Assembly: GCF_001552135.1 (NCBI RefSeq)
Contig: NZ_BCQP01000016.1
Location: forward strand, 124,001-188,000
Reading direction: 5' to 3'
Origin: Actinomadura chibensis NBRC 106107
Lineage (GTDB): Bacteria > Actinomycetota > Actinomycetes > Streptosporangiales > Streptosporangiaceae
Length of the DNA stretch: 64,000 bases
Shown: positions 42,369-50,954 of the stretch, piece after piece
Numbering within the stretch: position 1 is the stretch's first letter
How the letters are laid out: each line of letters starts with the position of its first letter
Notes under the pieces: generated by a model
Told to the model about the DNA's origin: nothing
Seen by the model: the letters and a program-made list of their open reading frames with translations, nothing else
Database searches by the model: none
Program-made: the position numbers and the translations under genes

Positions 42369-42833
42369 ATGAGGGTGCTCGATCCGCGCGACCGGATCGC
42401 GCTCGCCGACCTCGTCGCCAGGTACGCGCTCTACGCCGACCAGGTCAAGTACACCAGCCTCGCGGGCCTCTTCGCCGACGACGCGGTGCTCACCCTGCCG
42501 GACCCTCCGGAGCAGCTCGAACCCGTCCGTTCCGTCACGGGACGAGACGAGATCGCCAAGGCGCTCCGGTACCTGGAGAGGTTCCCGCGCACGTCGCACG
42601 AGATCGTGGGCCAGGTGTTCGATCCGGGGCGCGAGAACGCGACGGCGACCGGGCGCGTCGCCTGCGTCGTGCACCATCTCGACGAGGACGGGCCGGGAGA
42701 GCCCACCGACTTCGCCTGGCACGTCCGCTGCGGCGACGCCTACCGGCGGGAGGGCGGCTTCTGGCGGATCGAGCGCCGGACGGTCCAGATCGACTTCATC
42801 GAGAGGAGACCGGTCTGGCGCTGGCGAGACTGA
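42369..42833 (+). CDS. SnoaL-like / NTF2-fold protein
   Basis: A 154-residue protein with the alpha+beta barrel pattern of SnoaL-like domains: RIALADLVARYALYAD at the N-terminus, LAGLFADDAVLTLPD, a GRDEIAKALRYLER helix and GFWRIERRTVQIDFI at the end. Such proteins are small dehydratases, isomerases or ligand binders. I chose ATG at 42369; GTG at 42375 with nearby GAGG is possible. It follows the aldolase by 132 bases and may be the last gene of that operon or independent. Confidence 0.75.
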   Translation: MRVLDPRDRIALADLVARYALYADQVKYTSLAGLFADDAVLTLPDPPEQLEPVRSVTGRDEIAKALRYLERFPRTSHEIVGQVFDPGRENATATGRVACVVHHLDEDGPGEPTDFAWHVRCGDAYRREGGFWRIERRTVQIDFIERRPVWRWRD

Positions 42834-42884
42834 CGCAGCTCTCGGGCCCTGATCGAGCCGCGTCGGGCCTCCCCCGGAACCGCC

Positions 42885-43757
42885 TCAGAGGATGAACTCG
42901 GCCGGGTCGCAGTGGTATCTGCGGGAGGCGGACCTCGCCGCGGCGACCCACGCCGGGTTTCCGCCCGGGGTGCGGACGGAGATCGGCCCGGCCGTGTTGA
43001 ACCAGCAGGCGAACGCGCAGCGGGTGTGGCGGCCGCCGGCCGCCGTGGACGTCAGGTACTCGACCTGGTCGTTCAGCCAGCCGACGTCCCGCGTGCCGGT
43101 CCGGCCGTAGCCGATCTCGGGGACCGCCCACGGGATCCCCTTGGAGTCGGCGAACTCCACGGCGGGCCCCCACAGCGACTCCTGCGTGCCGACGTGGGAG
43201 TAGCCGTCGACGCCGAGGCAGTCGACGAGGTCGTCGCCCGGCCACAGGTCGGCGTAGGTCGACCCGGCGCGCGGGGACGTCCCGGACCAGGTGGTGAGGA
43301 TCTGGATCGTGTGGAGGCGCGGCCACCCGTCGGCCTTCACCCGCTGGACGAGGCGGCAGAACCGGCGGAAGGCGGCCAGGTACACGGTGAGGCCGAACGA
43401 GCCGCTGCGGATCTTGCCGTCCGCCTCGTGCCAGATGCTCACGAACGCGAGGTGGTCCTTCGGGATCGACCGCAGGAACGCGACGGTCTCCCGGTCGAGG
43501 GCGCCCCGGGCCATGGCGGTGATGGACGGCTTCCCGCTCCAGCAGGACGCGCGGGCGCCGACGTCGACGCCCGCGTTGGAGTCCGCCCAGCTCTCCGGCA
43601 TCCCGACGGCGGCGGGCTGGTAGGAGCGGCGGATGGTGAGGGGGCCGAAATCGTCGTCCATCGCCGGGAAGTCGGAGCCGGACAGCCGGTCTCCGGCGGC
43701 CCCCCACAGGATCGCGTTCCGGCCCAGGTTCCGGGCGTCGGGTCTGGCATGCGTCAT
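42885..43757 (-). CDS. Glycoside hydrolase-like TIM-barrel protein
   Basis: A 290-residue protein without a signal peptide. Two acidic motifs match a clan GH-A retaining site: SIWHEADGKI, with a possible acid/base Glu in the middle, and VPEIGYGRTG, with a possible nucleophile Glu near the end. DCLGVDGYSH lies between them as expected for a barrel strand. GH26 mannanases and related endoglycosidases come closest by eye, but the family cannot be fixed. GGGGGAACG precedes the ATG. Cytoplasmic location is unusual for such enzymes. Confidence 0.6.
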   Translation of the reverse strand: MTHARPDARNLGRNAILWGAAGDRLSGSDFPAMDDDFGPLTIRRSYQPAAVGMPESWADSNAGVDVGARASCWSGKPSITAMARGALDRETVAFLRSIPKDHLAFVSIWHEADGKIRSGSFGLTVYLAAFRRFCRLVQRVKADGWPRLHTIQILTTWSGTSPRAGSTYADLWPGDDLVDCLGVDGYSHVGTQESLWGPAVEFADSKGIPWAVPEIGYGRTGTRDVGWLNDQVEYLTSTAAGGRHTRCAFACWFNTAGPISVRTPGGNPAWVAAARSASRRYHCDPAEFIL

Positions 43758-43964
43758 CGTTCCCCCGGCATCGGGTCGACGACCCCCACCAGGATGGTCA
43801 CCGGACGGCCCAGCCGATGCCAGGCGTGCGCGCGGTATTCGCCCACCGGGGTCAGGGACTTGTGTCCGCGCCGGGCAGTGGCGCCGGAGCCGCCCGGCGC
43901 GTGTAGGGCACGCGTCTCCGGGAACTCGGAGAGGGTCCGCGCGGATCGCGAGGAGGGTCGTGGG

Positions 43965-44879
43965 ATGGGCAGCCTGATCGGACGGAACCTGCTCGCCGGA
44001 GCCGAGCCCGGCGCCACCGCCGGCGCCGGGTATCCCGACCCGCCGCCGCGCATGGGGTTCTTCACCGACACGTCCGTGTGCATCGGCTGCAAGGCGTGCG
44101 AGGTGGCCTGCAAGGAATGGAACGCCGTCCCCGAGGACGGCCTGGAGTTCACCGGGATGTCCTACGACAACACGCAGGGCCTCGGCGCGGACACCTGGCG
44201 GCACGTCGCGTTCATCGAGCAGGACAAGCCGATCGGGCAGGCGGAGACGGGCGCCGAGCGCGGCCCGGACGGCGCGGACGGCCCGGACGGCGCGGCGGGC
44301 ATGCGCTGGCTGATGGCGTCCGACGTGTGCAAGCACTGCACGCACGCCGCCTGCCTGGACGTCTGCCCCACCGGTTCGCTCTTCCGCACGGAGTTCGGGA
44401 CGGTCGTCGTCCAGGAGGACATCTGCAACGGCTGCGGATACTGCATCCCCGCCTGCCCCTACGGCGTCATCGACCAGCGCAAGGGCGACGGCCGGGCGTG
44501 GAAGTGCACGCTCTGCTACGACCGGCTCGGCGCGGGCCAGGAACCCGCGTGCGCGAAGGCGTGCCCGACGGACTCCATCCAGTTCGGCCCGCTCGACGAG
44601 CTGCGCGAGCGCGCCGCGATGCGCGTCGACCAGCTGCACGACCTCGGCGTCGACGACGCCCGCCTCTACGGCCACGACCCGGACGACGGCGTCGGCGGCG
44701 ACGGCGCGTTCTTCCTGCTCCTGGACGAGCCCGAGGTGTACGGGCTGCCGCCCGACCCAGTGGTCACCACGCGCGAGCTGCCGTCGATGTGGGCGCACGC
44801 GGGGGTCGCGGCGGCGACGCTGCTCGGCGGGATCGCCGCCGTGTTCGCCGTCCACGGCCGGAGCGGAGGCGGCCGATGA
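43965..44879 (+). CDS. Four-cluster 4Fe-4S ferredoxin subunit (FdnH/NrfC-like)
   Basis: A 304-residue electron-transfer subunit with sixteen cluster cysteines in four groups: CIGCKACEVAC, CKHCTHAACLDVC, CNGCGYCIPAC, and CTLC with CAKAC. A C-terminal hydrophobic helix (AAATLLGGIAAVFAV) anchors it. This is the beta subunit type of formate dehydrogenases and related molybdo-enzymes, passing electrons to a membrane quinone-reactive subunit encoded next. No molybdopterin catalytic subunit lies upstream; the preceding gene is on the other strand. AGGAGG precedes the ATG at 43965. Confidence 0.9.
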   Translation: MGSLIGRNLLAGAEPGATAGAGYPDPPPRMGFFTDTSVCIGCKACEVACKEWNAVPEDGLEFTGMSYDNTQGLGADTWRHVAFIEQDKPIGQAETGAERGPDGADGPDGAAGMRWLMASDVCKHCTHAACLDVCPTGSLFRTEFGTVVVQEDICNGCGYCIPACPYGVIDQRKGDGRAWKCTLCYDRLGAGQEPACAKACPTDSIQFGPLDELRERAAMRVDQLHDLGVDDARLYGHDPDDGVGGDGAFFLLLDEPEVYGLPPDPVVTTRELPSMWAHAGVAAATLLGGIAAVFAVHGRSGGGR

Positions 44880-45898
44880 GCACGTCCGACGTCGGCAAGG
44901 ACGGCCTGAAGGGCGCGCGCCCCGGCCGGGAGGCGCAGGTCGGGCGGGGCGTCCGGCGCCGGGGGCGGCGCGGCGAGCGGGCGATGGTCCCGGACGCCGA
45001 GTTCACCTCCTACTACGGCAAGCCCGTCCTGAACCCGCCGGTCTGGAACTCCGCCGACATCGCCGCCTACTTCTTCCTCGGCGGGCTGGCCGGGGCGGGC
45101 TCGGTGCTCGCCGCCGGGGCGCGGCTCACCGGGCGTCCCACCGCCGCGCGGGCGCTGAAGGCGTCCTCGCTGGCGGCGATCCTCGGGTCGACGGCCGCGC
45201 TGATCCACGACCTCGGACGCCCGAAGCGCTTCCTCAACATGCTGCGGGTGATGAAGCCGACCTCGCCGATGAGCGTGGGCTCCTGGCTGCTCGCGGCGTA
45301 CGGCCCGGCCGTGGGCGGCGCCGCCGTCCTCGACGTGACGGGCCTGTTCCCCCGGCTCGGCGGCGCGGCCACCGCGACGGCGGCGGCGCTCGGCCCGGCC
45401 GTCACCACCTACACGGCGGTCCTCGCCGCCGACACGGCGGTGCCCGCCTGGCACGAGGGCCACCGCGAGCTGCCGTTCGTGTTCGCGGGCTCGGCCACGG
45501 CCGCGGCGGCGGGGATGGGGCTCGTCGCGTCCCCGCTCCGCGAGAACGGGCCGATGCGCAGCGCGGCGGTGTTCGGCACGGTCCTGGAGGCCGCCGCGGC
45601 GAGCACGCTCCGCCGCCGCGTCGGGTTCGTCGCCGAGCCCTACCGCAAGGGCAAGGCCGGACGGCTCATGCGCACCGGCGCGGTGCTCTCGGCGGCGGGC
45701 GCGGGCGGCGCGGCGCTGTTCGCCGGGCGCGACCGCGCGGCGGCCGTCCTCAGCGGGACGGCGCTCCTCGCGGGCTCGGCGTTCACCCGGTTCGGCGTCT
45801 TCCACGCCGGGATGCAGTCGGCGCGCGACCCGAAGTACACGGTCGTCCCGCAGCGGGAGCGCCTGGCCGCGCGGGCCGAGGCCGAACGGTCCGGCTGA
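44876..45898 (+). CDS. NrfD/PsrC-type membrane subunit
   Basis: A 340-residue membrane protein with a basic, Gly-rich N-terminal tail and about eight to nine hydrophobic helices. Landmarks are SYYGKPVLNPPVWN at the entry, HDLGRPKRFLNMLRV after helix three, and PTSPMSVGSWLL, which match NrfD/PsrC quinone-reactive subunits. It takes electrons from the ferredoxin subunit into menaquinone or in reverse. Its ATG overlaps the preceding stop (ATGA). It ends four bases before the convergent doxX stop. Confidence 0.88.
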   Translation: MSTSDVGKDGLKGARPGREAQVGRGVRRRGRRGERAMVPDAEFTSYYGKPVLNPPVWNSADIAAYFFLGGLAGAGSVLAAGARLTGRPTAARALKASSLAAILGSTAALIHDLGRPKRFLNMLRVMKPTSPMSVGSWLLAAYGPAVGGAAVLDVTGLFPRLGGAATATAAALGPAVTTYTAVLAADTAVPAWHEGHRELPFVFAGSATAAAAGMGLVASPLRENGPMRSAAVFGTVLEAAAASTLRRRVGFVAEPYRKGKAGRLMRTGAVLSAAGAGGAALFAGRDRAAAVLSGTALLAGSAFTRFGVFHAGMQSARDPKYTVVPQRERLAARAEAERSG

Positions 45899-45902
45899 GC
45901 CG

Positions 45903-46454
45903 TCAGGCCGCGGTCTGCTCGGCGGGCTCCCCGGCCGGCTCGCGGCCCGGCCGCCAGAACACCGCGAGCAGCGCCGCCGCGCCGAGGCCGCCCGCGAGGG
46001 CGGTGATCGCGAGGCCCGTCCAGCCGGCGAGCTCGCCGTCCACGCCGAGCGCGCGGTCGAGGGAGACCGCGCCGCCGCCGAGCGCGCCGAGCGCGCACGC
46101 CACCAGGATGATCATGAGGACGTACTCGTAGCCCTGCCCCGGGCGGAAGATGAAGAAGCCGTTGCGCAGGTGTGCGGTGACGAACGCGACCGCCATCGTG
46201 CCGACCGCGCCCGCCGCCGCGAGCGGGGTGAGCAGCCCGAGCAGCAGCAGGACGCCGGCGCCCAGCTCGGTGCCGGTCGCCATCAGGGCGTGCAGCCTCC
46301 CCGGCCGCAGCCCCATCGACTCGAACCAGCCCGCCGTGCCCTCGATCCTCCCGCCGCCGAACGCGTGGTTCCACCCGTGGGCGACGAGGGTGCCGCCGAC
46401 CGACACCCGCAGGACGAGGGACGCGATGTCGATGCTCGCCGCGTCCACTGACAT
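45903..46454 (-). CDS. DoxX family membrane protein
   Basis: A 183-residue protein with four hydrophobic helices. The DoxX signature is clear: LVLRVSVGGTLVAHGWNHAF in helix one, then GLRPGRLHALMATGTELGAG, VAFVTAHLRNGFF and YEYVLMIILVACAL. DoxX proteins associate with quinone- or thiosulfate-linked membrane redox systems, or with stress protection in actinobacteria. AAAGGGG precedes the ATG. It lies tail-to-tail with the NrfD gene but is not in its operon. Confidence 0.88.
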   Translation of the reverse strand: MSVDAASIDIASLVLRVSVGGTLVAHGWNHAFGGGRIEGTAGWFESMGLRPGRLHALMATGTELGAGVLLLLGLLTPLAAAGAVGTMAVAFVTAHLRNGFFIFRPGQGYEYVLMIILVACALGALGGGAVSLDRALGVDGELAGWTGLAITALAGGLGAAALLAVFWRPGREPAGEPAEQTAA

Positions 46455-46713
46455 TCACGGCCCCTTTCCCTGATTCCGGACGTCCCCGTCCGAGCGTCCC
46501 GCCAACGTACAGGAACGATCCGGGCGGACCGAGGGCGCGGGCCGGGGATCACCGAGTCCGGTTCGGCCGGGACCGGTTACCGGCCGTGCCGTGGGGCAGA
46601 TCACAAGGAGGCGAGTTCCGGATCACGTCACATTCCGGGCGGTCGATCCATCTTCTCTAACGGGCGCTCCCCTCCGCCGCGGGGGCGCCGGGTGCGGAGA
46701 GCTGGGAGGCGCC

Positions 46714-47355
46714 ATGGGCAGCGAGCCGAGGCGGTTCGACCTCACGATGCTGCACGCCGCGTACGGCGCGTTCCGCCGCGACGCGGCCCGGCTGGGGTCG
46801 GCCGCCGCGCGCCGGGGCGCCCTCGACTGGACGGCGATCGAGAACAGCTGGTCGCTGTTCAGGCTCCACTGGCGCGTGCAGGACGTCGCGGAGAAGAGCG
46901 CCCTCTGGACGGTGATGTACGCCAAGGCCGCCGACGGGTTGGACGGGGTCGGCGCCGTCCTGGACGAGATGACGCTGCACGCGCTGCGGACCGTCCCCCC
47001 GATGGACGCGATGGACACCGCACTCGACCAGCGGAGCCGCGCCATGTTCGCCGAGTGCGCCCAATGGCTCGGCGCCGCCGCGGACGACCTCCTCGACTTC
47101 AAGGAGTCGGACGTGCTGCCCCTCGTCCCGAAGACGCTCACCGCGTTCGAGTGGGGCACGTTCGACGTCGAGTTCCGCCGCGAGCTCGGCATGCGCGGGC
47201 TCGGCGTGTTCCTGCCGTGGCTGCTGGACGGCGCCGACGACCGCACCCGCCGGGCGGTGCTGCGGCTCCTGCCGCCGCCGATCCGCCTCGTCTACCGGAC
47301 GAGCTGGCGCCCCCGCTACGAACGCCGCCCCCGCCTCGCCCTCCACACCTGCTGA
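46714..47355 (+). CDS. Degenerate hemerythrin-like protein
   Basis: A 213-residue helical protein. The helix pattern follows bacterial hemerythrins (MLHAAYGAFRRDAARL; RLHWRVQDVAEKSALWTVM; DEMTLHALRTV; DFKESDVLPLVPKTLTAFEW), but the di-iron site is incomplete. His14, His52 and His89 remain, while the usual Glu of HxxxE is Gln56 and the last His of the HEExxxLPL motif is replaced by Phe/Lys at 129-130. It is probably not an oxygen or NO carrier; a structural or regulatory role is possible. GGAGG lies four bases before the ATG. Confidence 0.6.
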   Translation: MGSEPRRFDLTMLHAAYGAFRRDAARLGSAAARRGALDWTAIENSWSLFRLHWRVQDVAEKSALWTVMYAKAADGLDGVGAVLDEMTLHALRTVPPMDAMDTALDQRSRAMFAECAQWLGAAADDLLDFKESDVLPLVPKTLTAFEWGTFDVEFRRELGMRGLGVFLPWLLDGADDRTRRAVLRLLPPPIRLVYRTSWRPRYERRPRLALHTC

Positions 47356-47398
47356 CCCCGCCCCTCCCGCCCCAGGGCACGCGCGGCCGCTCACGTCG

Positions 47399-48253
47399 CT
47401 AGCGTCCCGACAGCGCGTGCGGATCGCGTTCGGTACCGCCGCGCACCCGGTAGACGCCCGGATCGATCTCCTCCGAGAGGCTGGCGACACGCGCGCGCAG
47501 CCCGGGCGGCCAGCGCGTGCCCTCGTCCCACACCACCCCGTTCAGCACTGTCAGGTCACGCAAGAGCGCACTGGTCAGATCGGCGCCGGAGGCGTCCACC
47601 CCGACCTCCATCAGGTCGCGGTCGAGAGTGCAGGCGAACTCGAAGGCCCGGTCGAGGTTGATGACGAGTTGGCGGACGTTGGCGAAGGCGCCGTCACGGC
47701 CACGGAGCCTTTCGACACCGAGGGGGTGCCCTAGGCATTCGGTGATGGCGCGAGCCTCCTCCCAGGCGTTGGCGAGCCCACGGGAGATATCAATGGCGAG
47801 ATGCTCTCTGCGGGGGTGGTCGGGGATGACGAGCAGGGCGTCGGCCAGGTCGCTGGCGAGGCCCCGGGACAAGGCGAGGGCGCTCCCGCCGGTCCAGCGG
47901 TCGGGATGGCGTTCCAGCAATTCGCTGAGGTCGAAGGCGACAGCGCGGGCGGTGTTGAGAGTGACCACGAGATCGCGAGCACGCGCACGCGCCTTGATCT
48001 GGTCGGCGGCCCTCGTCACCGCGGACGGCGGGGCATCGGCGCCGCCGGGGGAAGGATCGACCGGGTCCGCCGGTGGGCCAGCGGCGGCGTCGAGCATGGC
48101 GACCAGCACGGCGGTCGGGTCCGCGACCAGCCGCACATGGTCGAGCAGCCGGGCGTGGCCGGCGGCGAGGACGGCGTCCAGCTCGGCGTCGCTGAGGCCG
48201 GGTCCGGGGAACTCGTCGTCGGAGGGGGGCTCGTCGTGCGAGAAGCCGCTCAT
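47399..48253 (-). CDS. Hypothetical protein coupled to an ECF sigma factor
   Basis: A 284-residue cytoplasmic protein, acidic at the N-terminus and helical in the middle. The C-terminal part reads like short pentapeptide-type turns (ASGADLTSALLRDLTVLNGV) followed by WDEGTRWPPGLRARVASLSEEIDPGVY, a tail I associate with actinobacterial NB-ARC/pentapeptide proteins. No zinc-binding anti-sigma motif and no membrane helix are visible. Its ATG overlaps the sigma stop (ATGA), so it is a candidate partner or effector of that sigma factor rather than a standard anti-sigma. Confidence 0.7.
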   Translation of the reverse strand: MSGFSHDEPPSDDEFPGPGLSDAELDAVLAAGHARLLDHVRLVADPTAVLVAMLDAAAGPPADPVDPSPGGADAPPSAVTRAADQIKARARARDLVVTLNTARAVAFDLSELLERHPDRWTGGSALALSRGLASDLADALLVIPDHPRREHLAIDISRGLANAWEEARAITECLGHPLGVERLRGRDGAFANVRQLVINLDRAFEFACTLDRDLMEVGVDASGADLTSALLRDLTVLNGVVWDEGTRWPPGLRARVASLSEEIDPGVYRVRGGTERDPHALSGR

Positions 48254-48885
48254 CGCTCGCGTCTCCCTTCGCGGTCGGCCGTATCGGCGCCGCCCACGGC
48301 GCCCGCCGGGCGTTCGGGCGTGGTCAGGTGCTTCTTGAGATTGCGGCGGGCCCTCTTGAGCAGGTCACGGACTCGTTGCTCGGTCACGCCCAGGTGCGCG
48401 GCGATGACGGAATTGGAGATGTCATCCAGATGGAACGCCAGGACCGTCCGCACGTCCTCCGGGAGCACTTGGAGGACGGCGACCAGGTCGCGTTCCTGGC
48501 CGGTCAGCTCGGCGTGCCCCGGGCCGGGCGCGATCGCGTCCGGCAACCGCTGGACCGGGATCTCCGGACAAGGGCGGTAGGAGCTCCGGTGATGCCGCAG
48601 CGCCACCGTGCGGATCCAGGCCCGCGGCTCGCCGACCGTCCCCCACCGGCCGTCCAGCACCCTCTGCCAGCCCTTCAGGAACGCGTGCTGAGCGCAGTCC
48701 TGCGCCTTGTGGTGATCGGCGCCGTCGAGCATCACGAACCGCACCACCAGAGGGAACTCGGCCGCGAAGAAGTCGAGGTAGTCCTGTCGCGCCGCGACCG
48801 CTCCGGCTTCGGCGCCCGGGTGGCCGCCGCCGCTGGGATCCGGCGCGCTGCCGCGCGCGGCCCCCAGGTCGTCGCCATCACTCAT
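48250..48885 (-). CDS. ECF-type RNA polymerase sigma factor
   Basis: A 211-residue sigma-70 family protein. Region 2 spans DYLDFFAAEFPLVVRF to AQDCAQHAFLKGWQRV, and region 4 spans LQVLPEDVRTVLAFH to LGVTEQRVRDLLKRARRNLKKHL with the promoter-binding helix-turn-helix. The acidic, Gly-rich N-terminus is dispensable. ATG at 48885 was chosen because it opens with a normal MSDGDD. It starts inside the last eight bases of a 38-codon frame and runs into a 284-residue partner gene, a three-gene coupled unit. Confidence 0.87.
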   Translation of the reverse strand: MSDGDDLGAARGSAPDPSGGGHPGAEAGAVAARQDYLDFFAAEFPLVVRFVMLDGADHHKAQDCAQHAFLKGWQRVLDGRWGTVGEPRAWIRTVALRHHRSSYRPCPEIPVQRLPDAIAPGPGHAELTGQERDLVAVLQVLPEDVRTVLAFHLDDISNSVIAAHLGVTEQRVRDLLKRARRNLKKHLTTPERPAGAVGGADTADREGRRER

Positions 48886-48994
48886 CACCGGCCCGCCGGG
48901 GCTGGTCCCGCCGCGCCCGCAACCGGCCGTCCACCACACCGATCACCGCGCCGATCACCGGCGCCAGCGCCGCCACCACCGCTATCAGGTTCAT
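48878..48994 (-). CDS. 38-residue single-helix membrane peptide
   Basis: A small frame starting at ATG 48994 and ending TGA at 48878. It consists of one hydrophobic helix (LIAVVAALAPVIGAVIGVV) followed by a basic tail DGRLRARRDQPRR, i.e. a one-pass peptide with positive cytoplasmic end. GGGGAC lies upstream and its stop overlaps the sigma factor start. An in-frame ATG at 49009 would add five residues. It may be a leader that couples translation, or a tiny membrane partner of the sigma factor. Confidence 0.5.
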   Translation of the reverse strand: MNLIAVVAALAPVIGAVIGVVDGRLRARRDQPRRAGDE

Positions 48995-49153
48995 CCGTCC
49001 CCGTCTCATTTCCGTCCCGGCCCGCCCCGGCCCCGGATGGCGCCTGCCGTACGGCGGCGGGCCCTCACCGGTAAGAGGCCCGAAAGCAAGATCAACGGGA
49101 ACCCCGGGGTCAAGATCTTTCTCATTCCGCTGGAGGGCGGAACATCGGGCCCA

Positions 49154-49169
49154 TGTGATCGGGTCCACA
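49154..49169. promoter_or_regulatory. CRP-like binding site upstream of qcrB
   Basis: TGTGA-TCGGGT-CCACA differs by one base from the TGTGA-N6-TCACA consensus. It lies 87 bases before the qcrB start. A second dyad CGTG-N7-CACG follows at once (49171-49185). The Crp/Fnr regulator at 52024-52725 has a CRP-like recognition helix and is a candidate binder. Confidence 0.45.
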
Positions 49170-49255
49170 TCGTGTTGATGTCACGTTCTCTCGTCGAACC
49201 GGGTCTTTATGCCAGAACCGGCACTGCTCGACACGGCGACGGGAGGGCGTTGACG

Positions 49256-50929
49256 ATGGCGGCGACGCGGAGGGGCGGCGGGACGGCCGGACGGAGGCCG
49301 CCGAAGGCGGTGGACGCCTCGGCGCGGGCGCTCGACGAGCGGTTCGGCACGACCGGGTTCGCCCGCAAGGCCATGCGCAAGGCGTTCCCCGACCAGTGGA
49401 GCTTCCTGGTCGGCGAGATCGCCATGTACTCGTTCGTGATCATCCTGCTGACCGGGGTGTTCCTCACGCTGTTCTTCAAGCCGAGCATGCACGAGGTCGT
49501 CTACGACGGGTCGTACACGAAGCTGAAGGGCGTGGAGATGAGCGAGGCGTACGCCTCCACGCTCAAGATCAGCTTCGACGTGCGGGGCGGGCTGCTGGTC
49601 CGGCAGCTGCACCACTGGGCGACGCTCATCTTCATCGGCGCGATCCTCGTCCACCTGCTGCGCAATTTCTTCACCGGCGCGTTCCGCAAGCCGCGCGAGC
49701 TGAACTGGCTGCTGGGCCTCGCCATGTTCGTGCTCGTGATGTTCAACGGGCTGTTCGGGTACTCGCTGCCGGACGACCTGCTGTCCGGGACGGGGCTCCG
49801 CGTGGTGGAGGGCGTGACGCTGTCCGTCCCGCTCGTCGGGTCGTACGCGGTGATGTTCCTGTTCGGCGGCGAGTTCCCGGGGACGGACATCGTCCCGCGC
49901 CTGTACGTGATCCACGTCCTGCTGATCCCCGGCATCCTCGCCGCGCTGATCCCGCTGCACGCCGTGGTGCTGACCTGGCGGCAGACGCACACCCAGTTCC
50001 CGGGGAAGGGCAGCTCGAACACGACCGTCAAGGGCTATCCGTTCTTCCCGGTGTTCATCGCCAAGACCACGTCGCTGTTCCTGTGGGTGCTGGGGGTGGC
50101 GACGCTGCTGGCGGCGTTCGTCCAGATCAACCCCGTCTGGCTGTACGGGCCCTACGACCCGGGCGCGATCAGCTCAGGCTCGCAGCCGGACTGGTACATG
50201 GGCTGGTTGGAGGGCGGGCTGCGGATCATGCCCGCCTGGGAGATCGACGCGTGGGGGCACACGCTCTCGCTGAGCGTGGCGATCCCGGGGCTGGTCGTCC
50301 TCGGCCTGCTGATCGGCGGCCTCGCCGCCTACCCGTTCCTGGAACGCTGGGTGACCGGCGACCACGCGACGCACCACCTGCTCGACCGGCCGCGCGACGT
50401 CCCCGCCCGGACGGGCATCGGCGTCGCCGGGATCGTGTTCTACGGCGTGCTGTGGCTCGCGGGCGGCAACGACGTCCTCGCCGACCGGTTCGAGATCCCG
50501 CTGTTCTGGACGACCTGGTTCTTCCGCGGCGCGGTCGTCCTCGGACCCCTGCTCGGCTACGCCGTCGCCTACCGCATCTGCGTCGGCCTGCAGCGGCGCG
50601 ACCTCGGCCTGGCGGAGCACGGGCTGGAGACCGGCGTGATCCGCATGTCGCCGGACGGGAGGTTCAGCGAGGTCGAGCGGCCGCTGCCGGACGCGGAGAT
50701 CGCCGCGATCACCGACCCGCGCCCGGCGGTGGCCGTGCCGCTGGACGTCCCGCCCGACCTCGACGGCGTCGAGAGCCCGCGCGCCCGCGGCGGGGTGCGG
50801 CGGATGCGGGCCGCGCTGAACCGGCGGTTCCGGGCCGACCTCGCCGCCGTCCCGGAGCAGACGCCGGTCGATGGGAACGGCGCCGGGCGGAAGGAGATCA
50901 CCGGCTCCGGCTCGGCCGCCAAGCGCTGA
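49256..50929 (+). CDS. qcrB: Cytochrome bc1 complex cytochrome b subunit
   Basis: A 557-residue membrane cytochrome b of the actinobacterial QcrB type. Heme-ligand histidines appear as two spaced pairs: RQLHHWATL with LVHLLRNF, and YVIHVLLIPG with PLHAVVLTW. The Qo-site region follows with QPDWYMGWLEGGLRI. A long hydrophilic C-terminal tail (about residue 420 onward) is typical of the group. It oxidises menaquinol and feeds cytochrome c, but no qcrA or qcrC gene is adjacent, so this is an extra, unpaired copy. ATG at 49256 has GGGAGG nine bases upstream; TTG at 49250 is possible. Confidence 0.9.
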   Translation: MAATRRGGGTAGRRPPKAVDASARALDERFGTTGFARKAMRKAFPDQWSFLVGEIAMYSFVIILLTGVFLTLFFKPSMHEVVYDGSYTKLKGVEMSEAYASTLKISFDVRGGLLVRQLHHWATLIFIGAILVHLLRNFFTGAFRKPRELNWLLGLAMFVLVMFNGLFGYSLPDDLLSGTGLRVVEGVTLSVPLVGSYAVMFLFGGEFPGTDIVPRLYVIHVLLIPGILAALIPLHAVVLTWRQTHTQFPGKGSSNTTVKGYPFFPVFIAKTTSLFLWVLGVATLLAAFVQINPVWLYGPYDPGAISSGSQPDWYMGWLEGGLRIMPAWEIDAWGHTLSLSVAIPGLVVLGLLIGGLAAYPFLERWVTGDHATHHLLDRPRDVPARTGIGVAGIVFYGVLWLAGGNDVLADRFEIPLFWTTWFFRGAVVLGPLLGYAVAYRICVGLQRRDLGLAEHGLETGVIRMSPDGRFSEVERPLPDAEIAAITDPRPAVAVPLDVPPDLDGVESPRARGGVRRMRAALNRRFRADLAAVPEQTPVDGNGAGRKEITGSGSAAKR

Positions 50930-50954
50930 GGCCCCGCCCCCCGCGCCCCCGCGG

